Assembly: GCA_012843025.1 (NCBI GenBank)
Contig: DURT01000010.1
Coordinates: forward strand, 1-41,856
Direction of reading: 5' to 3'
Length of the DNA: 41,856 bases
Source: Tissierellia bacterium
GTDB lineage: Bacteria; Bacillota; Clostridia; Tissierellales; Sedimentibacteraceae
The translations under genes were made by a program, and so were the position numbers. Of the stretch, positions 26,757 through 34,368 are shown piece by piece (the first letter of the stretch is position 1; each line of letters starts with the position of its first letter). Below the pieces are notes generated by a model. It was not told the DNA's origin, ran no database searches, and saw nothing but the letters and a program-made list of their open reading frames with translations.

Positions 26757-27983
26757 TTATTGTTTTTCTTTTAATACCTCTACAGCCTTTTGAAGTTGAT
26801 TATCCGTTTCGTAAAATTCATATCCGTAGCCTTCTGCATCCTCGTTTAGCTGAACTTCAATATCCGGCTCGATTCCAATACCATGGATGTTAATTCCATT
26901 AGGAGTGAAGTATTCGGAAACAGTCATCTTAATTCCTTCACCTTCATTGCCAAACCTCTGAACTTTTTGAACTATTCCTTTTCCGAATGTCTTGGTACCT
27001 ATTAGTATTGCCCTTTCCGTATCTTTCATTGCCCCTGCCATAATTTCTGATGCACTTGCACTTCCTTCATTTATTAAAAGGACCAGGGGAATATCTTCTT
27101 TACTACTATCTGACTTATAATATTGTATTTCTCCTGATTTTGCTTTAGTGTAGGTTACTATTCCTTCATCTAAAAACATATTGGTTATTTCAACAGTGGA
27201 ATCAATCATTCCTCCTGGATTATACCTTAAATCAATAATTAAGCCTTCCATTCCTTTATTTTTAAGGGTTTTATAAGCATTATTAAAATCTTTTGCTGTC
27301 TGCATATCGAAGGAAGTAATCCTGATATAACCTATATTATCCTCTATCATTGCAGCCTTTATGGACTTAATTTTAATAGTTTCCCTGTTAACATCTACAT
27401 CGAAAATACCATGTTCACCATTGGAATCTACTCTTTGAATTGTTAAAGTTACACTTGTTCCCGGTTCACCTTTCATTATTTTAACTGCTGCATCAATTTG
27501 TTCTGCGGTAAATTCTGTTCCGTTTATTCTGATAATTTTATCTCCGGTTTTTAACCCAGCTTTTTCAGCAGGTGTATCTTCAATAGGTGATACAATTAAT
27601 ATTTTATTGTCATCACTGGGAGCTATGTATACTCCTATGCCTTCATATGAACCTTCCGTATCCTGCCTAAGAGCTGCATATTCTTCCTTTGACAAGTATT
27701 GGGTATAAGGATCTCCCAATGCCTTTAAGCTACCTGCCAATGCTCCTTCAAGCATTGTTTCATCATCAGCTTCATACAAGAATTCCTTATGAACAATTTG
27801 CATGATATTTTCTAATTTTGCATACTTATCATGCATTTCTTTCAATTTTCTATATGTATTTTCCGAAATTATTACTTTTTGTCCTATTTCAACCATGAAC
27901 ACATTGCCAAGCGTTAAAGTAACAAAGGCAGTCAACAAAACAACTACAATAATAGTAAAAATATATTTTCTCTTGGATACCAT
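26757..27983 (-). CDS. Carboxyl-terminal processing protease (S41, CtpA-type)
   Basis: A 408-residue S41 protease. Residues 7-30 form a signal anchor, residues about 110-185 a PDZ domain (GIGVYIAPSDDNKILI, EDTPAEKAGLKTGDKIIRINGTE), and the rest is the catalytic domain. The Ser-Lys dyad is in NEGSASASEI (residues 305-314) and in TFGKG (Lys335). Such enzymes cleave C-terminal tails of envelope proteins outside the membrane. GGGAGTGAGTAG precedes the ATG. It is a single-gene unit. Confidence 0.93.
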   Translation of the reverse strand: MVSKRKYIFTIIVVVLLTAFVTLTLGNVFMVEIGQKVIISENTYRKLKEMHDKYAKLENIMQIVHKEFLYEADDETMLEGALAGSLKALGDPYTQYLSKEEYAALRQDTEGSYEGIGVYIAPSDDNKILIVSPIEDTPAEKAGLKTGDKIIRINGTEFTAEQIDAAVKIMKGEPGTSVTLTIQRVDSNGEHGIFDVDVNRETIKIKSIKAAMIEDNIGYIRITSFDMQTAKDFNNAYKTLKNKGMEGLIIDLRYNPGGMIDSTVEITNMFLDEGIVTYTKAKSGEIQYYKSDSSKEDIPLVLLINEGSASASEIMAGAMKDTERAILIGTKTFGKGIVQKVQRFGNEGEGIKMTVSEYFTPNGINIHGIGIEPDIEVQLNEDAEGYGYEFYETDNQLQKAVEVLKEKQ

Positions 27984-28170
27984 CTACTCACTCCCGCTAT
28001 TAAAGTTAAGCTCACTATTGCTTATATCTATTTATATGCCATGCTATATTATTTTATCCTAATTATATTAATACAGCCTTAATGATATACTTGATATTAT
28101 AACATAAATATATATAAATAAAAATGTTTTATTGTATTTAAAATTCAACTTCTTAGAGGTCTCAAGTCCT

Positions 28171-28199
28171 AAAAAAAAATGTACCCTAGCAGTACATTT
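28171..28199 (-). terminator. Terminator of the HAD phosphatase gene
   Basis: On the minus strand AAATGTAC/GTACATTT (28192-28199 with 28177-28184) is followed by TTTTTT. The first arm overlaps the gene's stop codon. Confidence 0.88.
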
Positions 28200-28839
28200 A
28201 TAATAATTCCCTGAAAGTTTCAATGAATTTGTCACTTATCTTTTCTATCTTTTCTCTTTCAGCTTCAAATACCTCATCATAAACTCCAATTGTATAAAAA
28301 CCTGCTTCTTTAGCAGTCTTTATGGCGAAGTAGGCATCTTCGTAAACTACTGTTTCAGATGGTGTTGCCTTTAATTTCTCCACTGCATAATAAAATATAT
28401 CTGGTTTGTGTTTTCCCACTCCCACCTCCTCACAACTGCTGACAAAAGAAAAGTATTTGAGTATGTCGTTTCTCTCTAAGGCAGCCATTGCTAAATTTAA
28501 GGAAGAGGCTGTTGCAACACACATCAGGGCACCTTCATCCTTTGATTTTTGTAAGTATTCTTTCACATAAGGTTTCAGTTTTAATTCATATTTATACTTG
28601 TATTCTACTAGTTTTTTCATATCATCTAATATTTCCTCTGCTGTGGACTTAAGACCAAATGCTTCTATAAAGTATTCTGCTGCCTTCTCCAAGGTCATAG
28701 TGGACAATATTTCACTTAAATTTTCAGGAGGCCTAATTCCAATATGCAAGAGATAGTTCTTTCCAAAGTCCTTCCATAAAAACATTGAATCCAGTAGAGT
28801 GCCGTCCATATCAAAAATCTTGTATTTATAGTTCTTCAT
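28198..28839 (-). CDS. HAD-family phosphatase (beta-phosphoglucomutase-like subgroup)
   Basis: A 213-residue HAD hydrolase. The motifs are DMDGTLLD (the two catalytic aspartates, residues 10-17), a helical cap domain, VATASS (motif II threonine), GKHKPD (motif III lysine) and VVYEDAYFAI (motif IV acids). These belong to the sugar-phosphatase/phosphoglucomutase subgroup, so a small phosphorylated metabolite is the likely substrate. The frame opens at 28878, but AAGGAG sits just before the ATG at 28839. The start follows a structured leader element shared with the CDF gene, which could mean common regulation. Confidence 0.88.
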   Translation of the reverse strand: MKNYKYKIFDMDGTLLDSMFLWKDFGKNYLLHIGIRPPENLSEILSTMTLEKAAEYFIEAFGLKSTAEEILDDMKKLVEYKYKYELKLKPYVKEYLQKSKDEGALMCVATASSLNLAMAALERNDILKYFSFVSSCEEVGVGKHKPDIFYYAVEKLKATPSETVVYEDAYFAIKTAKEAGFYTIGVYDEVFEAEREKIEKISDKFIETFRELL

Positions 28840-28853
28840 ATTTTCTCCTTGTT

Positions 28854-28917
28854 CCATATTAATTAGAACCCTACCCAAGAAGACAATCCGAAATTGCTCT
28901 TGGGCTCGGGAACCTTG
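28854..28917 (-). other. Structured leader element, copy 2 (before HAD phosphatase gene)
   Basis: On the minus strand AAGGTTCCCGAG, a hairpin CCCAAGA.CAAT-TTCGG-ATTG.TCTTGGG, then TAGGGTTCTAATTAATATGG precede the phosphatase ribosome binding site. The flanks match the element at 10987-11047 while the hairpin differs in sequence but still pairs, a sign of a conserved structure. GTTCC in the 5' flank can also pair with GGAAC next to the ribosome binding site. Confidence 0.5.
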
Positions 28918-28924
28918 TTGACAT

Positions 28925-28955
28925 AATAAAAAACCCTTACAAGAAGTATGTAAGG
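28925..28955 (-). terminator. Terminator of tRNA-Arg
   Basis: On the minus strand CCTTACA/TGTAAGG (28949-28955 with 28935-28941) is followed by GTTTTTTATT, seven bases after the tRNA. Confidence 0.88.
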
Positions 28956-28961
28956 ATTTTA

Positions 28962-29034
28962 TGAGCCATGAGGGATTCGAACCCCCGACGAACAGATTCG
29001 AAGTCTGCCACTCTATCCCCTGAGCTAATGGCCC
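28962..29034 (-). tRNA. tRNA-Arg, anticodon UCG
   Basis: A 73-base gene folding into a full cloverleaf: acceptor GGGCCAT/ATGGCTC, D-arm starting GCTC, anticodon arm GCAGA-CTTCGAA-TCTGT with anticodon TCG (reads CGA), T-arm GGGGG-TTCGAAT-CCCTC, and discriminator A. The CCA end is not encoded. It has its own promoter and terminator. Confidence 0.96.
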
Positions 29035-29045
29035 CTAGCTCATAG

Positions 29046-29074
29046 ATTATAATATAAATGACAACTTTTTTCAA
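29046..29074 (-). promoter_or_regulatory. Sigma-A promoter of tRNA-Arg
   Basis: TTGAAA (29069-29074), a 17-base spacer and a perfect TATAAT (29046-29051) on the minus strand, ending 11 bases before the tRNA 5' end. Confidence 0.85.
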
Positions 29075-29153
29075 TCCCTCATTTATTTTTATTGCAAATT
29101 TCCAACAAGTCTAAATTATTTATTGTCAAATAAGTAAATATAGTGAGGAACGG

Positions 29154-29453
29154 TTATATTTCTATATCCAACAAGTATGAACTTAAGCTTTTACCGTGTT
29201 TATCTAATGCCAATGATCTTGTAACACCGCCGCCTAAGGCATCATACATTACAAAGTTCAGGGCTCCTAATTGGGGAAGCTCATATCTTACAACCTCACC
29301 TTTTACAATATCTTTGAACCATTTTTTAACGAGATCAGCTGTTACTTTTTCTTTTATTAATTCATAGTCTTTAATATCGTATACTATGAGAGATACATTG
29401 GAAATATTGCCCTTATCTCCAGTTCTTGAATGTGCTATTTCCCATAACTTCAT
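29154..29453 (-). CDS. AtuA-like C-terminal-type small protein
   Basis: A 99-residue protein of the AtuA-like family (start KLWEIAHSRTGDKGNISNVSLI, then VVRYELPQLGALNFVMYDALGGGVTRSL). In some organisms this domain is fused to the C-terminus of AtuA; here it is a separate gene. Its ATG overlaps the AtuA stop by one base (TAATG), so the two are translationally coupled and probably form a complex. The reaction is unknown. The gene ends the sigma-54 operon, and 29075-29153 shows no obvious terminator. Confidence 0.9.
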   Translation of the reverse strand: MKLWEIAHSRTGDKGNISNVSLIVYDIKDYELIKEKVTADLVKKWFKDIVKGEVVRYELPQLGALNFVMYDALGGGVTRSLALDKHGKSLSSYLLDIEI

Positions 29454-30793
29454 TACTGTACCTCCTTATATACTACTTTAGCTTCCACATCTGTACGATT
29501 AATTAATATTGAAGCTACAGATACAATTTCGCTCACTGATTTTGTAGCTCCACCGCCGCCTGCAGGACCATTTGTATACAGTGTTTCCACTTCATTTCCT
29601 ATCTTAGCTGCGTCACTCTTATTCTTAGTTCTTGCTGCAACTCTTAACCTAACTTCTTCAGGTGTATTATACTTTCTTTCACTGTTTTTATAAATTGAAT
29701 TAATTCCTATAAAGTCAATTCTCAACTCATCATATTTTACATTAGTTAGTTTAAGTCTTTTTTCAACAATCTCAGCTGCTAATTTAGCTCTTTCCAAACA
29801 TCCAGGACCAGCGTAGCTTATTTCTCCCTCACCTATGAAGCAGTCCTTGTAGCCTATGCTTACTTTTAATGTATCTGTCTTTTCTCTTCCTGTAGCTCCC
29901 TTAACTTCCACTATATCTTTGTCCTTTTGAGTAAATGTTACCTTGGAAAAGTCAGCTATACAGTCTGGTGTTAGGTAGCTTGAAGGGTCATGAATTTCGT
30001 ACAATAGCTGTTCTATCAATGTATCTTTATTTACAACTCCTCCCGAGCCTTCAACCTTTGTTATTATACAGTCCCCATCTTCACTTACTTCTGCAATAGG
30101 AAAACCTAACTCCCAAGGTCTTTCTACATCTTTTTTGCCTGGCTCCGCATAGTATCCACCTGTAGCCTGACCACCACATTCAAGCAAATGCCCTATTAAG
30201 GTTCCCTTGCCAAGCAATTCATAATTATTTAAGTCCCATCCGAATTCATAAACTAAGGGGGCCAAAAATAGTGCTGGATCTGAAACCCTTCCTGTAATTA
30301 TTATATCTGCTCCATTTTTTAATGCCTCTAAAATACCGTCAATACCCATGTAGACATTGGCTGATATAATACCGTCTAATTCAGCAAGGGGCTTGCCTGT
30401 TTCCCAAACAATAGTATCTTTGTATTTATCTAATTTATCTGTTACATCATCACCGTATACTGCAGCTACTTTTAGTCCTTTCAATCCTTTTTCTTCTGCC
30501 ATTCTAGATACTAGATCAGCAGCACTTTGAGGATTGGCGGCTCCCATATTTGTAATAACTTTTACCTTATGTTTGTGGGCAAGAGGAAGAACTTTATCCA
30601 TTCTGTGCTCTAAAAGTCCATTATATCCTTTGCTTGGGTCGGCTAATTTAGCTTTTTGTGCTATAGCAATTGTTCTTTCTGCCAAGCATTCAAAACTTAT
30701 ATAGTCTATATGACCTTTTTCTATTAATTCTAATGCGGGTTCTAATCTGTCGCCGGCATAGCCGGCACCAGACCCTATTCTTATTTTTTTCAA
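29453..30793 (-). CDS. AtuA family protein (DUF1446)
   Basis: A 446-residue protein of the DUF1446/AtuA family. The N-terminus is KIRIGSGAGYAGDRLEPAL, and further family marks are HIDYISFECLAERT, ADIIITGRVSDPALFLAPL, LECGGQATGGYY and TNGPAGGGGATKSV near the C-terminus. It was named for acyclic terpene utilization in Pseudomonas, but most members, including this one, lie near carboxylate transporters, so terpene use is unlikely here. It starts at TTG behind AGGAGG. The catalytic role is unknown; a hydroxy- or tricarboxylate-type substrate is an inference from the adjacent CitMHS gene. Confidence 0.92.
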   Translation of the reverse strand: MKKIRIGSGAGYAGDRLEPALELIEKGHIDYISFECLAERTIAIAQKAKLADPSKGYNGLLEHRMDKVLPLAHKHKVKVITNMGAANPQSAADLVSRMAEEKGLKGLKVAAVYGDDVTDKLDKYKDTIVWETGKPLAELDGIISANVYMGIDGILEALKNGADIIITGRVSDPALFLAPLVYEFGWDLNNYELLGKGTLIGHLLECGGQATGGYYAEPGKKDVERPWELGFPIAEVSEDGDCIITKVEGSGGVVNKDTLIEQLLYEIHDPSSYLTPDCIADFSKVTFTQKDKDIVEVKGATGREKTDTLKVSIGYKDCFIGEGEISYAGPGCLERAKLAAEIVEKRLKLTNVKYDELRIDFIGINSIYKNSERKYNTPEEVRLRVAARTKNKSDAAKIGNEVETLYTNGPAGGGGATKSVSEIVSVASILINRTDVEAKVVYKEVQ

Positions 30794-30808
30794 TTCACTA
30801 CCTCCTTT

Positions 30809-32107
30809 TTAAAATGCGATTACCCCTATTACTATAGATACTATTAGCATTACAATTGTAACTAAAAAGGCTAATGGGATAGTCTTTTTCTGATGTTCTC
30901 CAAAGTCTACTCCTGCTAAACCTATTAACAAGAATGTTGAAGCTGTTAATGGGCTTACTGGGAAACCTGTAGTCATTTGTCCTAATATTGCTGCCCTACC
31001 AATCATTATAGGATCTATTCCGAATTGAGCCGCTGTACTTGTTAGTACAGGTAGTACTCCAAAGTAGAATGAGTCAGGATCGAACAGTAAACTCATAGGC
31101 ATAGCTAATATACCAGTAACTGCCGGTATAAATCTTCCCAAAGATGTTGGTATTAATTTTACCATTACTTCTGACATTGCCGTGATCATACCCGTTTCTT
31201 TCATTATTCCTGTAAATGCACCTGCAGCAAAGAGAACACTGGCCATCATCAAAGCTGCCTTAGCATGGGCATCAACACGTGCTTTTTGTTCTTTAACATC
31301 TGGATAATTTATAACTATTGCTATACAAAATGCAAACATAAATACAACCTGTGGCGGGAATAAATTAGAGATCATTATTCCTATAGCAGCAATAATTAAT
31401 AATATATTTACTGCAAACAATTTTGGTCTTTGTAGTTTTAATTTTTCAGAATCAACTTCTTGTTCTGTATTTCCTACATTAGCAAGTTTAACATCTCCAA
31501 TTCTTGCTTTTTCCTTCTTCCCTATAAATGCCGCTATCAGCAAAACAGTAATTAAACCTACTAGAACAGGTATCAAAACAGGATTAAATAAATCTGTTAC
31601 AGGAACGTTTAATGATGTTGCTGCTCTTAATGTAGGTCCACCCCATGGTACAATATTCATGGTACCTGCTGACAAGGCAACTATAGTTGCTAATGATGTT
31701 CTGCTCATACCTACAGCATCATACAAGGGTAATACTGCTGGTATTGTCACCAAAAATGTTACAGCCCCTGAACCGTCTAAGTGAACTAACATGGCTAATA
31801 CTGCTGTTCCAATTGCAATTTTTACAGGGTCACTTCCAACAGCTTTTATTATTTTTTTAATTATTGGATCAAAGGTACCGGCATCACTTAAAACACCAAA
31901 GAATAAAATAGCAAATATAAACATAACTCCTGTAGGTGCTATTGTTTTAATGCCATTGGTAATAAATCCACCCACCTCAAAACCAAACCCGGCAATCAAT
32001 GCCATAAGTGTAGGTACGGCTACAAGTGCAACCGTGGGTGTTAGCTTTTTTGTCATTACTGCAACTAATAATAATACTACTGATAAAAATCCTAATATTG
32101 CTAACAT
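30809..32107 (-). CDS. CitMHS-family tricarboxylate transporter
   Basis: A 432-residue transporter of the CitM family (Mg- or Ca-citrate:proton symport in Bacillus). It has about 11-12 hydrophobic helices. Characteristic segments include TPTVALVAVPTLMALIAGF, the DGSGAVTFLVTIPAVLPLY loop, NIVPWGGPTLRAAT, and the repeat LFDPDSFYFGVLPVL with TGFPVSPLTASTFLLIGLAGVDFGEHQK near the C-terminus. AGGAGGG precedes the ATG. It is the first gene of the sigma-54 operon and is presumably induced together with the AtuA pair. The metal-carboxylate substrate is inferred. Confidence 0.93.
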   Translation of the reverse strand: MLAILGFLSVVLLLVAVMTKKLTPTVALVAVPTLMALIAGFGFEVGGFITNGIKTIAPTGVMFIFAILFFGVLSDAGTFDPIIKKIIKAVGSDPVKIAIGTAVLAMLVHLDGSGAVTFLVTIPAVLPLYDAVGMSRTSLATIVALSAGTMNIVPWGGPTLRAATSLNVPVTDLFNPVLIPVLVGLITVLLIAAFIGKKEKARIGDVKLANVGNTEQEVDSEKLKLQRPKLFAVNILLIIAAIGIMISNLFPPQVVFMFAFCIAIVINYPDVKEQKARVDAHAKAALMMASVLFAAGAFTGIMKETGMITAMSEVMVKLIPTSLGRFIPAVTGILAMPMSLLFDPDSFYFGVLPVLTSTAAQFGIDPIMIGRAAILGQMTTGFPVSPLTASTFLLIGLAGVDFGEHQKKTIPLAFLVTIVMLIVSIVIGVIAF

Positions 32108-32149
32108 AAAACCCTCCTAATATTATGTAATTTATGTAATTATATTAAC

Positions 32150-32165
32150 AGCAATTACCATGCCA
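32150..32165 (-). promoter_or_regulatory. Sigma-54 (-24/-12) promoter of the CitMHS-AtuA operon
   Basis: On the minus strand TGGCAT-GGTAA-TTGCT matches TGGCAC-N5-TTGCW at every invariant position (GG and GC are correctly spaced). It is about 45 bases upstream of the transporter ATG. Confidence 0.9.
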
Positions 32166-32273
32166 ATTTACAAAAAATTTATTTGTTTAATTTTCAACTA
32201 TTATTATTAACACTAATCTCAAAAAATATCACGATTTCCAAAATTTTAGAATTTTTATCGTTAATGTTAAACA

Positions 32274-32305
32274 TTTGTCAGTCACGCTCTTGTTTTTATG
32301 ACAAA
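32274..32305. promoter_or_regulatory. Candidate activator site (TTTGTCA-N18-TGACAAA)
   Basis: An inverted repeat with 7-base arms (32274-32280 and 32299-32305) lies roughly 110-155 bases upstream of the -24/-12 promoter, the usual position for enhancer-binding proteins. TATGACAAAAT here (32297-32307) recurs at 33746-33756 within the promoter of the activator gene. Confidence 0.5.
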
Positions 32306-32359
32306 ATAAAAACTTCTAAGAAATTAGAAACTTTTATTTTTATTTCTAATTTCTTAGAA
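32304..32359 (-). terminator. Terminator of the sigma-54 activator gene
   Basis: A perfect 17-bp stem (32314-32330 with 32343-32359) followed on the minus strand by GTTTTTATTTTG, 17 bases after the activator's stop codon. It insulates the operon from the activator transcript. Confidence 0.93.
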
Positions 32360-32375
32360 ACTGCTTAGCCGTCTT

Positions 32376-33707
32376 TTATTTTAGTTTATTATACAAGGTA
32401 GCCAATGATATTCCAAGACTATTTGCTGCTTTTCTTTTACCTTCAATAGTGTCACCATAAAACTCTATTCGTTTAATGATCTCTTTCTTTTCAACTTCCC
32501 TAATTATATCGTTTAATTTATACCTGCTATTTTCTGCTTTTTCAGCTTGTATTCTTACAGGCAAATGTTCATGTTTTATAACATTGTCTTCCATCATATT
32601 TATTGCAAATTCAAGTGCATTTATTAACTCCCTAACATTCCCAGGCCATTCGTAATTATATAATGCTTTTTCCGCTTCACGACTCAAAATAATATCTTTT
32701 TTAAAATCGTTTTTATAAGGGCTTAAAAAATTATTTATTAAAGGAAGAATATCATCTTTCCTTTCTCTCAAAGGAGGTATTATTAAAGGAAAGACAGATA
32801 TTCTATAATACAAATCATGTCTGAAGCTACCATTACTAACCATTTCTTCAAGGTTCTTGTTTGTTGCCGCTATAACCCTTACATCTATAGATGTTTCTTT
32901 AACACTTCCTACTCTTCTTATAGTTCCCTCTTGAAGGGTTCTTAATAATTTTGCTTGTACTTCATAATCCATTTCTGATATTTCATCCAAAAATATAGTT
33001 CCCTTATTTGCAGCTTCAAACAAACCCATTTTGCCTTCTTTTTTAGCTCCGGTAAAGGCCCCTTCCTCATAGCCGAAAAGTTCGCTATCCAATAAGTTTC
33101 CATTAAAAGAAGCGCAATTAACAGCTATAAAGGGACCATGGGCTCTGTCTGATTCGTTATGTATGGCATTTGCATACAATTCTTTTCCAGTTCCGCTTTC
33201 CCCCATTATCAATACAGTGATATCCTTGTTAGCTATTCTTTTAATCGTATTCTTTACTTTTATTGAGCTTTCATCCACAGAAATTATATCATTTAATGTA
33301 TGCTTTGCCTTTTGGATTGCTTTAATTCTACTTTCAAGGGACTTTACTTTTGATTTATACTTATCTATATCTTGATATAACTTATAAATATCATCTATGG
33401 TACTTACAACCGATATAGCTCCAATTAATTCTGAATTTTCAAATATTGGTGACATATTTACTGAATAATGAATTCCATATTCTTCTCTTAGGGCACCGAC
33501 AATTGGTTTTTTAGTTCTTAAAACATTTTGTAGTCTTGCTCCTGGTCTAATATCCCTTAACCTATTGCCTACTATTTCATCATAGGTAACTTTTGTAATT
33601 CTTGTATATGCTGGATTTATATATCTAACAATTTCATTGGTATCAATAATTAAGATTCCATCATATAAGTTGTCAAAAATTAATTTAATCCAATTGTCTA
33701 TTTTCAT
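32376..33707 (-). CDS. Sigma-54-dependent transcriptional activator (PAS-AAA+-Fis HTH)
   Basis: A 443-residue enhancer-binding protein. Residues about 6-105 form a PAS domain (NLYDGILIIDTNEIVRYINPAY), then a short coiled linker. The AAA+ domain has Walker A GESGTGKE (169-176), the sigma-54-contacting loop GAFTGA (216-221), Walker B GTIFLDE (236-242) and the arginine-finger segment FRHDLYYRI (295-303). A Fis-type helix-turn-helix covers about 412-443 (KRKAANSLGISLATLYNKLK). The PAS domain probably senses a ligand related to the operon's substrate. It is the obvious activator of the adjacent -24/-12 promoter. AAAGAGG precedes the ATG. Confidence 0.96.
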   Translation of the reverse strand: MKIDNWIKLIFDNLYDGILIIDTNEIVRYINPAYTRITKVTYDEIVGNRLRDIRPGARLQNVLRTKKPIVGALREEYGIHYSVNMSPIFENSELIGAISVVSTIDDIYKLYQDIDKYKSKVKSLESRIKAIQKAKHTLNDIISVDESSIKVKNTIKRIANKDITVLIMGESGTGKELYANAIHNESDRAHGPFIAVNCASFNGNLLDSELFGYEEGAFTGAKKEGKMGLFEAANKGTIFLDEISEMDYEVQAKLLRTLQEGTIRRVGSVKETSIDVRVIAATNKNLEEMVSNGSFRHDLYYRISVFPLIIPPLRERKDDILPLINNFLSPYKNDFKKDIILSREAEKALYNYEWPGNVRELINALEFAINMMEDNVIKHEHLPVRIQAEKAENSRYKLNDIIREVEKKEIIKRIEFYGDTIEGKRKAANSLGISLATLYNKLK

Positions 33708-33735
33708 ATTTACCTCTTTTAAAGTTCTTGTGTAT

Positions 33736-33764
33736 ATTTTACCACTATGACAAAATTATTACAA
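33736..33764 (-). promoter_or_regulatory. Sigma-A promoter of the activator gene, overlapping a candidate autoregulatory site
   Basis: TTGTAA (33759-33764), a 17-base spacer and TAAAAT (33736-33741) on the minus strand. The spacer contains TATGACAAAAT (33746-33756), identical to a sequence in the candidate activator site at 32297-32307. Binding there would repress the activator's own gene. Confidence 0.6.
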
Positions 33765-33834
33765 TACTCATAGAATCTATTTTAGTTGCATCTTTATTTT
33801 AAATCAATAAGGACAATAATTTCAATAAAAAATG

Positions 33835-33890
33835 AGGACTTGCGTCCTTAGACTGCTGTCAAATAACAAACCCGCTAAAATAGCGGGTTT
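33835..33890 (-). terminator. Tandem terminators after ybjQ
   Basis: On the minus strand AAACCCGCTA/TAGCGGGTTT (33868-33877 with 33881-33890) is followed by GTTATTTG, and a second hairpin AGGAC/GTCCT (33835-33839 with 33844-33848) is followed by TTTTTTATTG. The 33891-33964 region beyond holds nothing further. Confidence 0.8.
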
Positions 33891-33964
33891 ATCAATGATC
33901 TGAATTAGAACCTATCAGTCTAATTTAGTTTACATTTACTACCTGTAAATTTTCAATGTGAATC

Positions 33965-34288
33965 TTATTCTACTACAACAGCTGTTCCAGAAACTGTAAC
34001 CATGAGCATATCGTTTCCCTGTCCAAGGACTTCATAATCTACATCAACACCTACCACTGCATTTGCTCCCATGGACATTGCCCTGCTTTCCATTTCTAAC
34101 AATGCATTTTCCCGCGCTTCAATCAGTTCCCCTTCATATGAACGGGATCTTCCGCCAAAAAAATTAGTCAGTCCTGCAGCAATATCCTTTACAAAATTAA
34201 CACCTGAAATAACTTCACCAAATACAATTCCCTTGTATTCAACAATTTTTTTACCTTCTACATTGGGCGTTGTAGTTATTATCATCAT
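33965..34288 (-). CDS. YbjQ-family (DUF74) heavy-metal-binding-type protein
   Basis: A 107-residue YbjQ protein ([25 protein letters not shown] start, [33 protein letters not shown] centre, [10 protein letters not shown] end), the usual length for the family. The family forms ring-shaped oligomers; its function is unknown, and the heavy-metal link in the name is weak. The frame is open further to 34372, giving a hydrophobic N-terminus, but GGAGG directly precedes the tandem ATGs at 34291 and 34288, so the extension is not part of the gene. It lies 80 bases beyond the four-gene operon. Confidence 0.88.
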   Translation of the reverse strand: MMIITTTPNVEGKKIVEYKGIVFGEVISGVNFVKDIAAGLTNFFGGRSRSYEGELIEARENALLEMESRAMSMGANAVVGVDVDYEVLGQGNDMLMVTVSGTAVVVE

Positions 34289-34368
34289 ACCCTCCGATAT
34301 ATTTATTGGTATAAACATTATACCATAAATAGGAAGCATAAAAAACAGAAAAAGGAAGAAATTTAAAA

